Of a DNA stretch of 18,110 nt, positions 7,217 to 14,596 are shown one piece after another; the first letter of the stretch is position 1, and each line of letters begins with the position of its first letter. This DNA comes from Alphaproteobacteria bacterium (GTDB lineage: Bacteria; Pseudomonadota; Alphaproteobacteria; Micavibrionales; Micavibrionaceae): the NCBI GenBank assembly GCA_002701555.1, contig NZVS01000060.1, forward strand, positions 1 through 18,110, written 5' to 3'. The notes beneath the pieces are model-generated. The model worked only from the letters and a program-made list of their open reading frames with translations. It was not told the DNA's origin and ran no database searches. Both the position numbers and the translations under genes were made by a program.

Positions 7217-9052
7217 ATGAACAGGCCCTGGACAGAAAATTACCCCGAATACATGGATTGGAATGCTCAATTACCATCAATGCCCATATTCGCATTGTTG
7301 GATGAGGCCACAAAAAAATACCCAAATAAAAAAGCCTTTTATTTTGAAGGTAAAACCTGGACATGGTCAGAAATAGACGATTTATCTCGACGCCTTGCGA
7401 AAGGCTTACAGAATAAAGGTGTTGGAAAGGGTAAAAAGGTGGGTTTATTCCTACCAAATTCGCCTTACTCGTTGATAGCTTACTATGCTATTGCTCGAAC
7501 CGGTGCAACTATCGTGAATTACAGCCCTCTTTACGAAACAGAACAACTGGCGCACCAGATTGAAGACAGCGAAACCGATATAATGGTAACTCTGGATGTC
7601 AAATTACTCTATGATAAGGTTGAGCCTCTTCTTAAAACATCCCGCTTAAATCAAATGGTGGTTTGTCCGATGGAAGACGCGTTACCATTTCCAAAGAATA
7701 AGCTATTCAAGCTTATCAAGGGAAGCGAGTTAGCATCTGTCCCAAATGATGATCGCCATTTAAGTTTTGAGTCCATGATTGATAACTCGGGCGATTTCGA
7801 CGAAGTTGAAATCGATCCTGAGGAAGATGTAGCCGTTCTTCAGTATACAGGAGGAACGACCGGCGTGCCTAAGGGGGCTATGCTAACACACAGGAATATA
7901 TATTCTAATACGTTGCAAACGGCATTATGTTTGCCGAAGCGCATAAAGGACATAGAAGACATTAAAATGGTTGCTGTAATACCGTTTTTCCATGTTTTTG
8001 CCATGACGGTAGCTATGAATACTGCAGTCCACCTCGGCGCGCAGATCATCGCCACGCCAAGATTTGAGGAAAAGAAAACACTTCACCTTATTGATAAGCT
8101 GCAGCCAACGCTCTTTCCTGGTGTGCCTGCGATGTATAATAAATTAAATCACTATAAGGGTGAGAAAACTTTATACAGGCTTTTCGGCAAGCTTGTTTCA
8201 AAGGTTGAGGATGCTTGCAATGTCGACCTAAAATCAAAGCCGATAATTTCATCGATATATAATAGCAAAAGTCGCTTCAGAACGGTTTCCGATTACAATT
8301 TACGTTCTTTGGAGGCGTGTATATCAGGCGGTGCACCTTTACCTGTCGAGATTAAGCAAAGCTTTGAAAAAAGAACAGGTTGCGTGGTCGTTGAAGGCTA
8401 TGGTCTGACGGAATCTTCGCCCGTGCTGACTGTTAATCCAATTGATGGTGAGAATAAGCCCGGATCAATAGGCCAGCCTTTAGTTTCTACCGATATCGAA
8501 TTGCGGGAAGCCGAAACTGAAAAACCGGTCGCTCAAGGTGAACGTGGTGAATTATGGGCGAGAGGCCCCCAGATCATGAAGGGCTATTATAACCAACCCG
8601 AGGAAACAGCGCATGTTCTGAAAGATGGCTGGCTTCGCACCGGCGATATAGCCGTTATGGACGAGCAAGGGTATTTTAAAATCGTCGATCGTATAAAAGA
8701 TATGATTATCATTAACGGCTTTAAAGTTTTCCCCGGCGATGTTGAAAAAGTAACTTATCAATTAGATGCTGTTGAGGAATGTATTGTTGCAGGTATTCCG
8801 GGACGGGGTGGCAATGATGTTGTTAAAATGTGGATAAAGCCTAAAGACGATGAATCTTTGAGTGAGAGCGATATTCGCGATTTTCTAAGTGGCAAGCTGG
8901 CAAAAGTTCAAATTCCTTCGCAAATCGAAATCCGCGATGAGCCTTTGCCTAAAACAATGATTGGAAAACTGTCTCGCAAAGATCTTGTAGAGGAAGAAAA
9001 AGAGCAGCAAAACAAAGATGAAAGCAAAATACCTTCATCACCGCATCCCTAA
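7217..9052 (+). CDS. fadD: Long-chain fatty-acid-CoA ligase (FadD-like)
   Basis: This 611-residue AMP-forming ligase activates fatty acids to acyl-CoA through an acyl-adenylate. It contains the nucleotide loop YTGGTTGVPKGAML (near residue 209), the adenylate motif GYGLTESSP (near 394), the hinge region with LRTGD and DRIKDMIIINGFKVFP (about 475-500) and the catalytic lysine in PKTMIGKLSRKDL (near 580). A charged Glu/Lys/Gln tail ends the protein. I chose the ATG at 7217 because GGAGA at 7203-7207 precedes it; an upstream ATG at 7178 has no such site. Long-chain specificity is inferred from overall similarity, and other acyl-CoA synthetase substrates are possible. It converges on pheT with only 15 bases between stops. 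Confidence 0.9.
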   Translation: MNRPWTENYPEYMDWNAQLPSMPIFALLDEATKKYPNKKAFYFEGKTWTWSEIDDLSRRLAKGLQNKGVGKGKKVGLFLPNSPYSLIAYYAIARTGATIVNYSPLYETEQLAHQIEDSETDIMVTLDVKLLYDKVEPLLKTSRLNQMVVCPMEDALPFPKNKLFKLIKGSELASVPNDDRHLSFESMIDNSGDFDEVEIDPEEDVAVLQYTGGTTGVPKGAMLTHRNIYSNTLQTALCLPKRIKDIEDIKMVAVIPFFHVFAMTVAMNTAVHLGAQIIATPRFEEKKTLHLIDKLQPTLFPGVPAMYNKLNHYKGEKTLYRLFGKLVSKVEDACNVDLKSKPIISSIYNSKSRFRTVSDYNLRSLEACISGGAPLPVEIKQSFEKRTGCVVVEGYGLTESSPVLTVNPIDGENKPGSIGQPLVSTDIELREAETEKPVAQGERGELWARGPQIMKGYYNQPEETAHVLKDGWLRTGDIAVMDEQGYFKIVDRIKDMIIINGFKVFPGDVEKVTYQLDAVEECIVAGIPGRGGNDVVKMWIKPKDDESLSESDIRDFLSGKLAKVQIPSQIEIRDEPLPKTMIGKLSRKDLVEEEKEQQNKDESKIPSSPHP

Positions 9053-9067
9053 ACCAGATTTCAGAGT

Positions 9068-11485
9068 TTAGCCGCGCAACTTTCCGCCTGTACGCTTTTC
9101 AATCTCGTCTATAATAGATTTGGACACGGATTCTATCTCCTTGTCGGTTAGCGTTTTCTCCGCGGGTTGCAATGTCACGCTTAGTGCAACAGATTTCTGA
9201 TTTTCATCTATGTTTTTACCCATATAGATGTCAAATACGGTAACGTCGGTTACAAGTTTCTTATCAGCAGACATGGCAGCTCTTACAAATTGATCGGAAT
9301 CCACATTACGTTCTACGAGAAAAGCAAAGTCGCGTGTAACAGGTTGGAAATTTGAAACTTTTAATAAGGATTTTTGCGAGCCTTTCTTGCGCGGCACAGG
9401 TGTTTTTTCAAGATAGATTTCAAATCCTGACACCGGAAACTCAATATCCATATCTTGCAAAATACCGGGGTGAATTTCTCCGAAAACAGCCAAGATATTC
9501 TTGCCTAGCCTCAAAGCTCCGGAGCGCCCTGGGTGATAGTGATCAGGAGCATCCCTTGAGACCTGTAAATTAGTTGCGGGAGCACCTATGCTTTCAAGGG
9601 CAAGCAACGCATTATCCTTTGCATCGAAAGCGTCAGCAATGCGCGGTTTCGTATCAGACCAATGTTTTGTCGCTATTTCCCCATAAATAATACCTGAGGC
9701 AACCATATCAAAGCCGTTTGGTTTTGAGGACTGAAAAACGGGACCGACCTCAAATAGTTTTCCATTAGCAAAACCTCTATCTGTATTGCGTTTTGCTGCT
9801 TCCAGTAAATTGGGCAGGATTGACGGGCGCATGGTATCAAGTTCTGAACTTATGGGGTTAAGAAGTGATAAGCCTTTTTTATTTGGATTGTCATTGGCGC
9901 CGAACATGTCTGCGGTCTTATCCGCAATAAAAGACCAGGTTATACACTCATCAAAACCGTTGGCGGAAAGGGATGCGCGGACAATTCGCGCGCGTGAAAA
10001 AGATAAAGTTTCACTGGCTTCTATGTCACTTCCGCTGATCTCTGGAAGAGGTGTGTCCTCAATGTTTTCGTAGCCTTTAATCCGTCCGATTTCTTCGACA
10101 ATATCGGCCGCGCCTTGAATGTCATTACGCCATGATGGATTAGTGATGGACCAGCTATCTTTCTCGCTTTTAACAGTGAAACCGAGATGGGAGAGAATAT
10201 CTTTTTGTTCCTCTTCTGAGATATCAAAACCTAACTGTTCTTTGGCGCGAGAGGGCTTATATTTTACCTGATGGGTTACATCGGGAGCGCTGCCAGCCTC
10301 TACACTTTCACTGGCCTCACCGCCACAAAAATTTAAAACCATGAGCGTTGCAAGCTCCATACCGTCTTTTGTGAAATCGGGATCAATCCCACGCTCAAAA
10401 CGGTAACGCGCGTCGCTGTTTATGCCTGTGGCGCGCCCTGTTTTTGCTGTTCTCATGGGGTCAAAATAGGCAGCCTCAATAAATACATTTTTTGTGTCTT
10501 CAGTACATCCTGTGGGCTCGCCTCCCATGACACCAGCAAGCCCTATAACACCGCTATCATCGCAGATAACGGTCATATCTTCGGATAATTCATATGTTTT
10601 GTCATCTAAACCTTCCAGTCTTTCACCATTCTTTGCCAAGCGCGCGTAAACATCACCTTTGAGTTTGTCTGCATCAAAAACATGTAAAGGGCGACCATGG
10701 TCAAGAGATAGATAGTTCGTAATATCCACCAATGCTGAGTTAGGACGTAGTCCAATGGATTTTAGGCGGTCGCGTAACCATTTAGGTGAAGGCTTGTTTT
10801 CAACATTCTTCACATATCGTCCGATGAAATGCGGACAGGCATTTTCGTTTGATTTATCAAATTTTAATGAAACGTCGATAGGGGATACAAAGGCACCTTT
10901 TATCTCGGAAATGTCCAAAGGTTTCAGTGTCCCAAGACCAGCTGCGGCAAGATCGCGCGCTATTCCGCGCACGCCCGTGCAATCAGCGCGATTAGGTGTA
11001 ATTGCTATATCAATCACAGGGTCATCAAGTCCGTAAAGCTGTGCCAAGGGCTTTCCTATGGGAGTGTCTTCCGGAAGATCAATAATGCCTTCATGTTCAT
11101 CTGACAAATTCATTTCGCGCTCAGATACCAGCATGCCGTTAGATTCCTGACCGCGGATAACGCCTTTTTTCAAAGTCACATCAAGTCCGGGAATATATGA
11201 TCCTTCTGGTGCAAATACGGCCTTCATACCTTTTCTGGCATTTGGCGCGCCGCAAACAACTTGCACGATACCATCGCCTGTATCTACTTTGCACAATTTA
11301 AGGCGGTCAGCATCGGGATGTTGTTCCGCCTGCACCACATGGGCAACTTTGAAAGGGGTGAAATCTTTGGCACGGTCTTCAACACTTTCGACTTCCAAGC
11401 CGATGGCGGTTAGTTTCTCTGTTATTTCCTCAAGGCTTGCTTTCGTATCAAGGTGGTCTTTTAGCCAGGACAATGTAAATTTCAT
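9068..11485 (-). CDS. pheT: Phenylalanine-tRNA ligase beta subunit
   Basis: PheT is the beta chain of the alpha2-beta2 enzyme that charges tRNA-Phe. The 805-residue protein has the full domain order: an N-terminal EMAP-like tRNA-binding domain (about 39-150, with VVCGAPNARKGMKA), the B3/B4 editing region (about 205-390, with GRATGINSDARYRFERGIDP), the B5 domain (about 405-475), a catalytic-like core (about 480-700) and a C-terminal FDX-ACB anticodon-binding domain (about 710-805, with NFQPVTRDFAFLV). The start is MKFTLSWLKDHL, the standard N-terminus. pheS, which normally lies directly upstream, is absent: divergent queC occupies that position. The upstream region shared with queC is only about 100 bases. 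Confidence 0.97.
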   Translation of the reverse strand: MKFTLSWLKDHLDTKASLEEITEKLTAIGLEVESVEDRAKDFTPFKVAHVVQAEQHPDADRLKLCKVDTGDGIVQVVCGAPNARKGMKAVFAPEGSYIPGLDVTLKKGVIRGQESNGMLVSEREMNLSDEHEGIIDLPEDTPIGKPLAQLYGLDDPVIDIAITPNRADCTGVRGIARDLAAAGLGTLKPLDISEIKGAFVSPIDVSLKFDKSNENACPHFIGRYVKNVENKPSPKWLRDRLKSIGLRPNSALVDITNYLSLDHGRPLHVFDADKLKGDVYARLAKNGERLEGLDDKTYELSEDMTVICDDSGVIGLAGVMGGEPTGCTEDTKNVFIEAAYFDPMRTAKTGRATGINSDARYRFERGIDPDFTKDGMELATLMVLNFCGGEASESVEAGSAPDVTHQVKYKPSRAKEQLGFDISEEEQKDILSHLGFTVKSEKDSWSITNPSWRNDIQGAADIVEEIGRIKGYENIEDTPLPEISGSDIEASETLSFSRARIVRASLSANGFDECITWSFIADKTADMFGANDNPNKKGLSLLNPISSELDTMRPSILPNLLEAAKRNTDRGFANGKLFEVGPVFQSSKPNGFDMVASGIIYGEIATKHWSDTKPRIADAFDAKDNALLALESIGAPATNLQVSRDAPDHYHPGRSGALRLGKNILAVFGEIHPGILQDMDIEFPVSGFEIYLEKTPVPRKKGSQKSLLKVSNFQPVTRDFAFLVERNVDSDQFVRAAMSADKKLVTDVTVFDIYMGKNIDENQKSVALSVTLQPAEKTLTDKEIESVSKSIIDEIEKRTGGKLRG

Positions 11486-11504
11486 CGGTCTATTTTCCGG
11501 TTTA

Positions 11505-11533
11505 TTGTTTTATTCTTTTCAATCAGTTTATAT
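11505..11533 (+). promoter_or_regulatory. Possible queC promoter
   Basis: TTGTTT (11505-11510) and TTATAT (11528-11533) are 17 bases apart and suggest a sigma-70 promoter whose transcript would start about 50 bases before queC. The -10 overlaps a perfect 12-base palindrome, GTTTATATAAAC (11526-11537), which could also serve divergent pheT or bind a regulator. I saw no preQ1 riboswitch in the leader. Confidence 0.35.
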
Positions 11534-11589
11534 AAACCATTATGAAAGCCACAGCGCAAGACTTGAAACGCTATTTGGGAGTTAAATTA

Positions 11590-12288
11590 ATGAAGAAAGC
11601 ACTGGTCGTATTTTCAGGCGGAATGGATTCAACGGTCGCACTTTATGATGCGATTGAAAAATATGAAGATGTTGAAACCATTACGTTCAATTACGGGTCT
11701 AAACACAATGATGCTGAATATGCATATGCTTTAAAAACCTGCGGAAAGCTGGGTGTCAAAAATACGCGCATTGATCTCGATTTTATCAATCAATATTTTC
11801 AATCTGATTTGCTGAAAAGTGGCGGAGACATTCCCGAGGGTCATTACGAGGAAGAAACGATGAAGGCAACAGTAGTACCGTTCCGCAATGGCATCATGCT
11901 TTCCATCGCGGCTGGTTTGGCCGAAAGCGGTGAGGCGCAAACACTTGTTCTGGGGAACCATTACGGGGATCATGCAATCTATCCTGATTGCCGTGCGGAG
12001 TTTATCGATCCCATGGCGCGCGCCATAAAGGCCGGAACTTATGCAGAAATAGAATTAGACTCCCCGTTTTGCAAAATGACTAAAACAGATATCGCAAAGC
12101 GTGGGGCGGAACTTAATGTCGATTTTTCACTCACATGGTCATGCTATAAGGGCGGAGAGGTGCAATGTGGGCGATGCTCCACCTGTTTTGAGCGGAGGGA
12201 AGCTTTTTACGATGCAGGTATTTCCGACCCTACCGATTATTTAGACAAAACAGATTTTGAGATTTTACGGGAGGAGTACAATAAATAG
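11590..12288 (+). CDS. queC: 7-cyano-7-deazaguanine (preQ0) synthase
   Basis: QueC converts 7-carboxy-7-deazaguanine to preQ0 with ATP and ammonia, a step in making the tRNA-modifying base queuosine. The 232-residue protein has the PP-loop SGGMDS (9-14), the conserved VPFRNGIMLSIAAGLAE segment (about 96-112), and a C-terminal zinc site formed by C185, C193, C196 and C199 in TWSCYKGG...CGRCSTCFERREAF. I chose the ATG at 11590 because GGGAG at 11577-11581 precedes it and MKKALVVFSGG is the family N-terminus; the frame is open to an ATG at 11542. No other queuosine genes lie nearby. It ends tail-to-tail with the next gene. Confidence 0.94.
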   Translation: MKKALVVFSGGMDSTVALYDAIEKYEDVETITFNYGSKHNDAEYAYALKTCGKLGVKNTRIDLDFINQYFQSDLLKSGGDIPEGHYEEETMKATVVPFRNGIMLSIAAGLAESGEAQTLVLGNHYGDHAIYPDCRAEFIDPMARAIKAGTYAEIELDSPFCKMTKTDIAKRGAELNVDFSLTWSCYKGGEVQCGRCSTCFERREAFYDAGISDPTDYLDKTDFEILREEYNK

Positions 12289-12289
12289 C

Positions 12290-12679
12290 TTACAGAGCAG
12301 GTTCTAGAATAACCTGCTTTGTTGTACCTTTATCTTCCAGACGTACATCGTACCCTGCGAGCTGCGCCTCTGCTAAGGCGTAATTAAGTGAAAGTTGACC
12401 AATTTTTGGAGTATAGATATCCAGAAAGTCCATAACTTCCTGAGCTTTTTCACTATGCCCCTCTTGCGAAAAACGCATTAATGGTAATCCAGCCAAAGAT
12501 GAAATAGCAGAAGACATGCCTTCTCTAGGGTCTTTTGCAACTTCTTCTACGGCAAAGACATAGTTGCCATCCGCGCTGTTAAAAAATTTCTCCATAAGAC
12601 TTTCTGAAACACCGCTTGCATAGCGGTCATTATCATCATCAACAGGACATAATTTTCCAGTTTCCAAATCTATCGCCAT
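12290..12679 (-). CDS. Hypothetical protein, 129 residues
   Basis: I do not recognise this family. The protein is acidic overall, without a signal peptide or membrane segment, so it is probably cytoplasmic. The N-terminal third is rich in Asp, Glu and Ser; the middle and C-terminal part reads as amphipathic helices (EKAQEVMDFLDIYTPKIGQL, then SLNYALAEAQLAGYDVRL), ending in a short beta-like segment. A strong ribosome-binding site (AAAGGAGA on the minus strand) lies just before the ATG, so it is very likely a real, well-translated gene. It stands between queC and the tRNA-Trp gene, on the chromosomal side of the element boundary, and is transcribed towards queC. Confidence 0.75.
   Translation of the reverse strand: MAIDLETGKLCPVDDDNDRYASGVSESLMEKFFNSADGNYVFAVEEVAKDPREGMSSAISSLAGLPLMRFSQEGHSEKAQEVMDFLDIYTPKIGQLSLNYALAEAQLAGYDVRLEDKGTTKQVILEPAL
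12296..12324 (+). terminator. Probable queC terminator inside the convergent gene
   Basis: AGCAGGTT (12296-12303) pairs perfectly with AACCTGCT (12311-12318) across a 7-base loop and is followed by a broken T tract (TTGTTG). It lies 8 bases after the queC stop. It also encodes the last residues of the minus-strand gene, so both functions share the same bases. Confidence 0.5.
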
Positions 12680-12760
12680 ATCTCGTCTCCTTTAACAAAA
12701 AAAGATCATCGCATACAATCAATATTATGTCAATAAAAATACACTTCTTTATTTTAAATG

Positions 12761-12789
12761 TTTACAAAAAGGGTAGGGTTAGGGTAAAA
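12761..12789 (+). promoter_or_regulatory. Probable tRNA-Trp promoter with G-rich spacer
   Basis: TTTACA (12761-12766) and GTAAAA (12784-12789) are separated by exactly 17 bases and lie about 20 bases before the tRNA start. The spacer holds three G-triplets (GGGTAGGGTTAGGG), resembling telomere-type repeats. Confidence 0.5.
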
Positions 12790-12808
12790 CATGTTCACCG
12801 CATGACAC

Positions 12809-12846
12809 AGGGGTATAGCTCAGTTGGTAGAGCGAAGGTCTCCAAA
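12809..12846 (+). tRNA. tRNA-Trp (anticodon CCA), 5' half only, interrupted in the anticodon loop
   Basis: The 38 bases fold as the first half of a tRNA: acceptor strand AGGGGTA, TA, a complete D-arm (GCTC...GAGC with an AGTTGGTA loop), a G, anticodon 5' strand AAGGT and loop CTCCAAA with anticodon CCA at 12842-12844. After the loop the sequence departs. TTCTT can still pair at four of five positions with AAGGT, but there is no T-arm with a TTCRA loop, and no 3' acceptor strand complementary to AGGGGTA nearby. The gene is therefore split. An integrase gene begins 134 bases later, so integration in the anticodon loop is the simplest cause. The matching 3' half should lie at the other junction, which is not in this window. 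Confidence 0.85.
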
Positions 12847-12902
12847 TTCTTTGTTCTATCATAAAACCCTTTGTAATCCTTGCCTTTCAGTGTATAATTT
12901 CC

Positions 12903-12950
12903 TGTCGCCTAGATGTCTCCTAGTACATTTTGTCGCCTATATGTCGCCTA
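12903..12950 (+). repeat. Tandem TGTCGCC repeats between attL and the integrase gene
   Basis: TGTCGCC or TGTCTCC occurs at 12903, 12914, 12931 and 12942, as two 20-base units that differ at two positions and start 28 bases apart. Within each unit the two copies are 11 bp apart, one helical turn. The placement beside a tRNA-integrated recombinase fits arm-type integrase binding sites; function is inferred. Confidence 0.6.
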
Positions 12951-12979
12951 AAAAATGAGGCTTAGATACAGGAAAAAAC

Positions 12980-14314
12980 ATGAGCAAACCGATACGAATT
13001 ACAAACGCAACTTTAAGAAGTCTGACCGCTAGAGAGAAAGACTATTTCATCCGTGATAGTCAGCTGAGGGGGTTTCATATCAAAGTGCCTCCTTCAGGCA
13101 GAGCTGTTTACCAAGTTGAAGCCCGTATGAGTGGAGTAGGCAAGACCAAAAAGTTTAAGATAGCCTCAGTAAAGGAAATGGACTTGTCACAAGCGCGAGA
13201 GAAAGCTGTCGAGGCACTTCAAAACATCAGAGCAGGAATAGACCCAAGTTCAATTAAAAAAGCCCGTGAATTTGAGGGTATGAAGTTCTCTACAATCTTT
13301 GAGGATTATATTGAGAATAAAGACTTAAAGGAAAGTACCCTCAAAGAGTACCACTCTCTTTACAGAGGCAGGATGCAACACTGGGCTAGGAAAAGAGTTA
13401 CTGATATCACAAAGCATGAAATAAGGGATTGGTTTAATCAAGGCAGGCGTAAGACAGTAAGGCAAGCCAATAAAGCGTTTACCCTTTTAAACTCTTTAAT
13501 GAATTATGCTCAAGCTACAGAGATCATAGACAGAAACCCTTGTGAACTTGTGACAAGGGCAGGTTTAAGACAGTCTAGCCCGAAACGAGATACCATTATC
13601 AGTTCAGAAGATTTAGGAAAGTTCTGGACAGCATTTACTGATTTTGATTTTCAGAAAGATAGCCAGAAAGTTGCAAGAGACGTTATGGTCTTACAACTAT
13701 GTACTGGCTTGAGACCTAATGAAGCAAGAAGCTTAAAGTGGGCAACTGTGGATTTTGAAAGGAAAAAATTCAAAGTTCTCAATACAAAGAATGGCTCTGA
13801 CCATGAACTCCCAATGACGCAACTTACCTATGCAATGTTTCGTGAAAGGCAAAAAGATAAAGACGGCTCCGATTATGTGTTCCGTATTAAAGGTGGCAAA
13901 ACAAAGACACCTCACGTTACTGACTACCGCAAAACCTTAAACAAGATTTGTGAGCTTGCTGAAATTGAGAGAGTTCGACCTCACGATTTAAGAAGGACTG
14001 TCGCAACAGCCTTAAATGATATTGAAGTTGGGTATGCTAATAAGGCTCATATTATGAACCACAGTGGCGTACACATCACTGCTAGCGCATATATACAACG
14101 AAACTTAGACAACATAAGAAAAATACTGCAACGCCTTGTTGATTATTATGATTTGAAGATACCTGTTATCGAGGACGAAGGATATTCCCCGTACACAACG
14201 GGTACTATCAGGTATAAGATTTACAATATAGGAGAGCTATCGGCTGACCTCCTTAGCCCTGCAGAGAGTCGAGTAGTATCTAGTATGGCTGAAGATGAAT
14301 ATTGGGAAGGATAA
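12980..14314 (+). CDS. int: Tyrosine recombinase / phage-type integrase
   Basis: This 444-residue enzyme would insert and excise the element by site-specific recombination at tRNA-Trp. An N-terminal arm-binding-like domain (about 8-90, with RDSQLRGFHIKV) is followed by a core-binding SAM-like domain (about 103-185) and the catalytic domain (about 205-385). The catalytic set is complete: R245 in CTGLRPNEAR, K270 in the beta-hairpin, H335 and R338 in PHDLRRT, H361 in MNHSG and the nucleophile Y371 in ASAYIQR. About 60 residues after the catalytic domain form an unrecognised C-terminal extension. AGGA lies before the ATG. Its position next to the interrupted tRNA-Trp is the standard layout of an integrative element. 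Arginine codons are mainly AGA/AGG, unlike the core genes. Confidence 0.94.
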   Translation: MSKPIRITNATLRSLTAREKDYFIRDSQLRGFHIKVPPSGRAVYQVEARMSGVGKTKKFKIASVKEMDLSQAREKAVEALQNIRAGIDPSSIKKAREFEGMKFSTIFEDYIENKDLKESTLKEYHSLYRGRMQHWARKRVTDITKHEIRDWFNQGRRKTVRQANKAFTLLNSLMNYAQATEIIDRNPCELVTRAGLRQSSPKRDTIISSEDLGKFWTAFTDFDFQKDSQKVARDVMVLQLCTGLRPNEARSLKWATVDFERKKFKVLNTKNGSDHELPMTQLTYAMFRERQKDKDGSDYVFRIKGGKTKTPHVTDYRKTLNKICELAEIERVRPHDLRRTVATALNDIEVGYANKAHIMNHSGVHITASAYIQRNLDNIRKILQRLVDYYDLKIPVIEDEGYSPYTTGTIRYKIYNIGELSADLLSPAESRVVSSMAEDEYWEG

Positions 14315-14325
14315 GCAAGCTTATC
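14310..14325 (+). terminator. Short dyad between convergent int and XRE genes
   Basis: GATAAGC and GCTTATC face each other across AA and span both stop codons. It may act as a small bidirectional terminator, but no T tract follows, so the call is weak. Confidence 0.25.
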
Positions 14326-14542
14326 AGCTTAGCAGTTTATCCGGTGAGACCTTCAATCCTTGTGCGATTTTTAAAAGGACAGGTATTGAAAAGGCAACGT
14401 GTCCATTCTCAATCCTAGAAATATAGCCTCGATTAACTTCAGCTATTCCAGCTAAATCCTCTTGGGATACACCCTTCTCAGCTCTAATTTTAGCAATGTT
14501 TCTGCCTATGGTTTCTAAAGTAATCATAGACATATTGTTCAT
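14324..14542 (-). CDS. Small XRE-family (Cro/CI-type) transcriptional regulator
   Basis: This is a single-domain helix-turn-helix repressor of the Cro/CI type. The five-helix HTH_3 fold covers almost the whole protein: the segment from IGRNIAKIRAEKGVSQEDLA through the recognition helix NRGYISRIENG to IPVLLKIAQGLKVSPDKLL. There is no oligomerisation domain. The start is uncertain. ATG codons occur at 14542, 14533 and 14527, with no clear ribosome-binding site before any; a GTG at 14560 lies inside the palindrome. The ATG at 14527 (67 residues, starting MITLETIG) best fits related proteins. A -10-like TATACT overlapping the 14542 start on the minus strand hints at a very short leader. It probably controls itself and the divergent lipoprotein gene through the shared dyad. 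Confidence 0.85.
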   Translation of the reverse strand: MNNMSMITLETIGRNIAKIRAEKGVSQEDLAGIAEVNRGYISRIENGHVAFSIPVLLKIAQGLKVSPDKLLS

Positions 14543-14579
14543 TATAGTATACAAAAACACCGTACACTATCGTGAACAA
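14535..14579. promoter_or_regulatory. 45-bp imperfect palindrome, probable XRE operator
   Basis: The dyad is centred at 14557. Outer arms TTGTTCA (14535-14541) and TGAACAA (14573-14579) pair perfectly; inner arms ATAGTATAC (14544-14552) and GTACACTAT (14562-14570) pair with one mismatch; the 9-base centre is A-rich. It covers the divergent promoter region between the XRE gene and the lipoprotein gene, so autoregulation is the natural reading. Confidence 0.65.
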
Positions 14580-14596
14580 AATGAAGGGGATTACAA

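Noticed and set aside
11539..11589. A preQ1 riboswitch in the queC leader.
   Set aside because: The short leader lacks the GGTTC-type stem and the A-rich tail pairing expected of the known classes.
12616..12864. An 82-codon plus-strand frame running across the tRNA-Trp 5' half.
   Set aside because: It overlaps the start of the minus-strand gene, the tRNA promoter and the tRNA itself, has no ribosome-binding site and reads as random sequence.
12847..12979. A group I intron interrupting tRNA-Trp.
   Set aside because: No 3' exon is found downstream within intron range and an integrase gene starts at once; integration explains it better.
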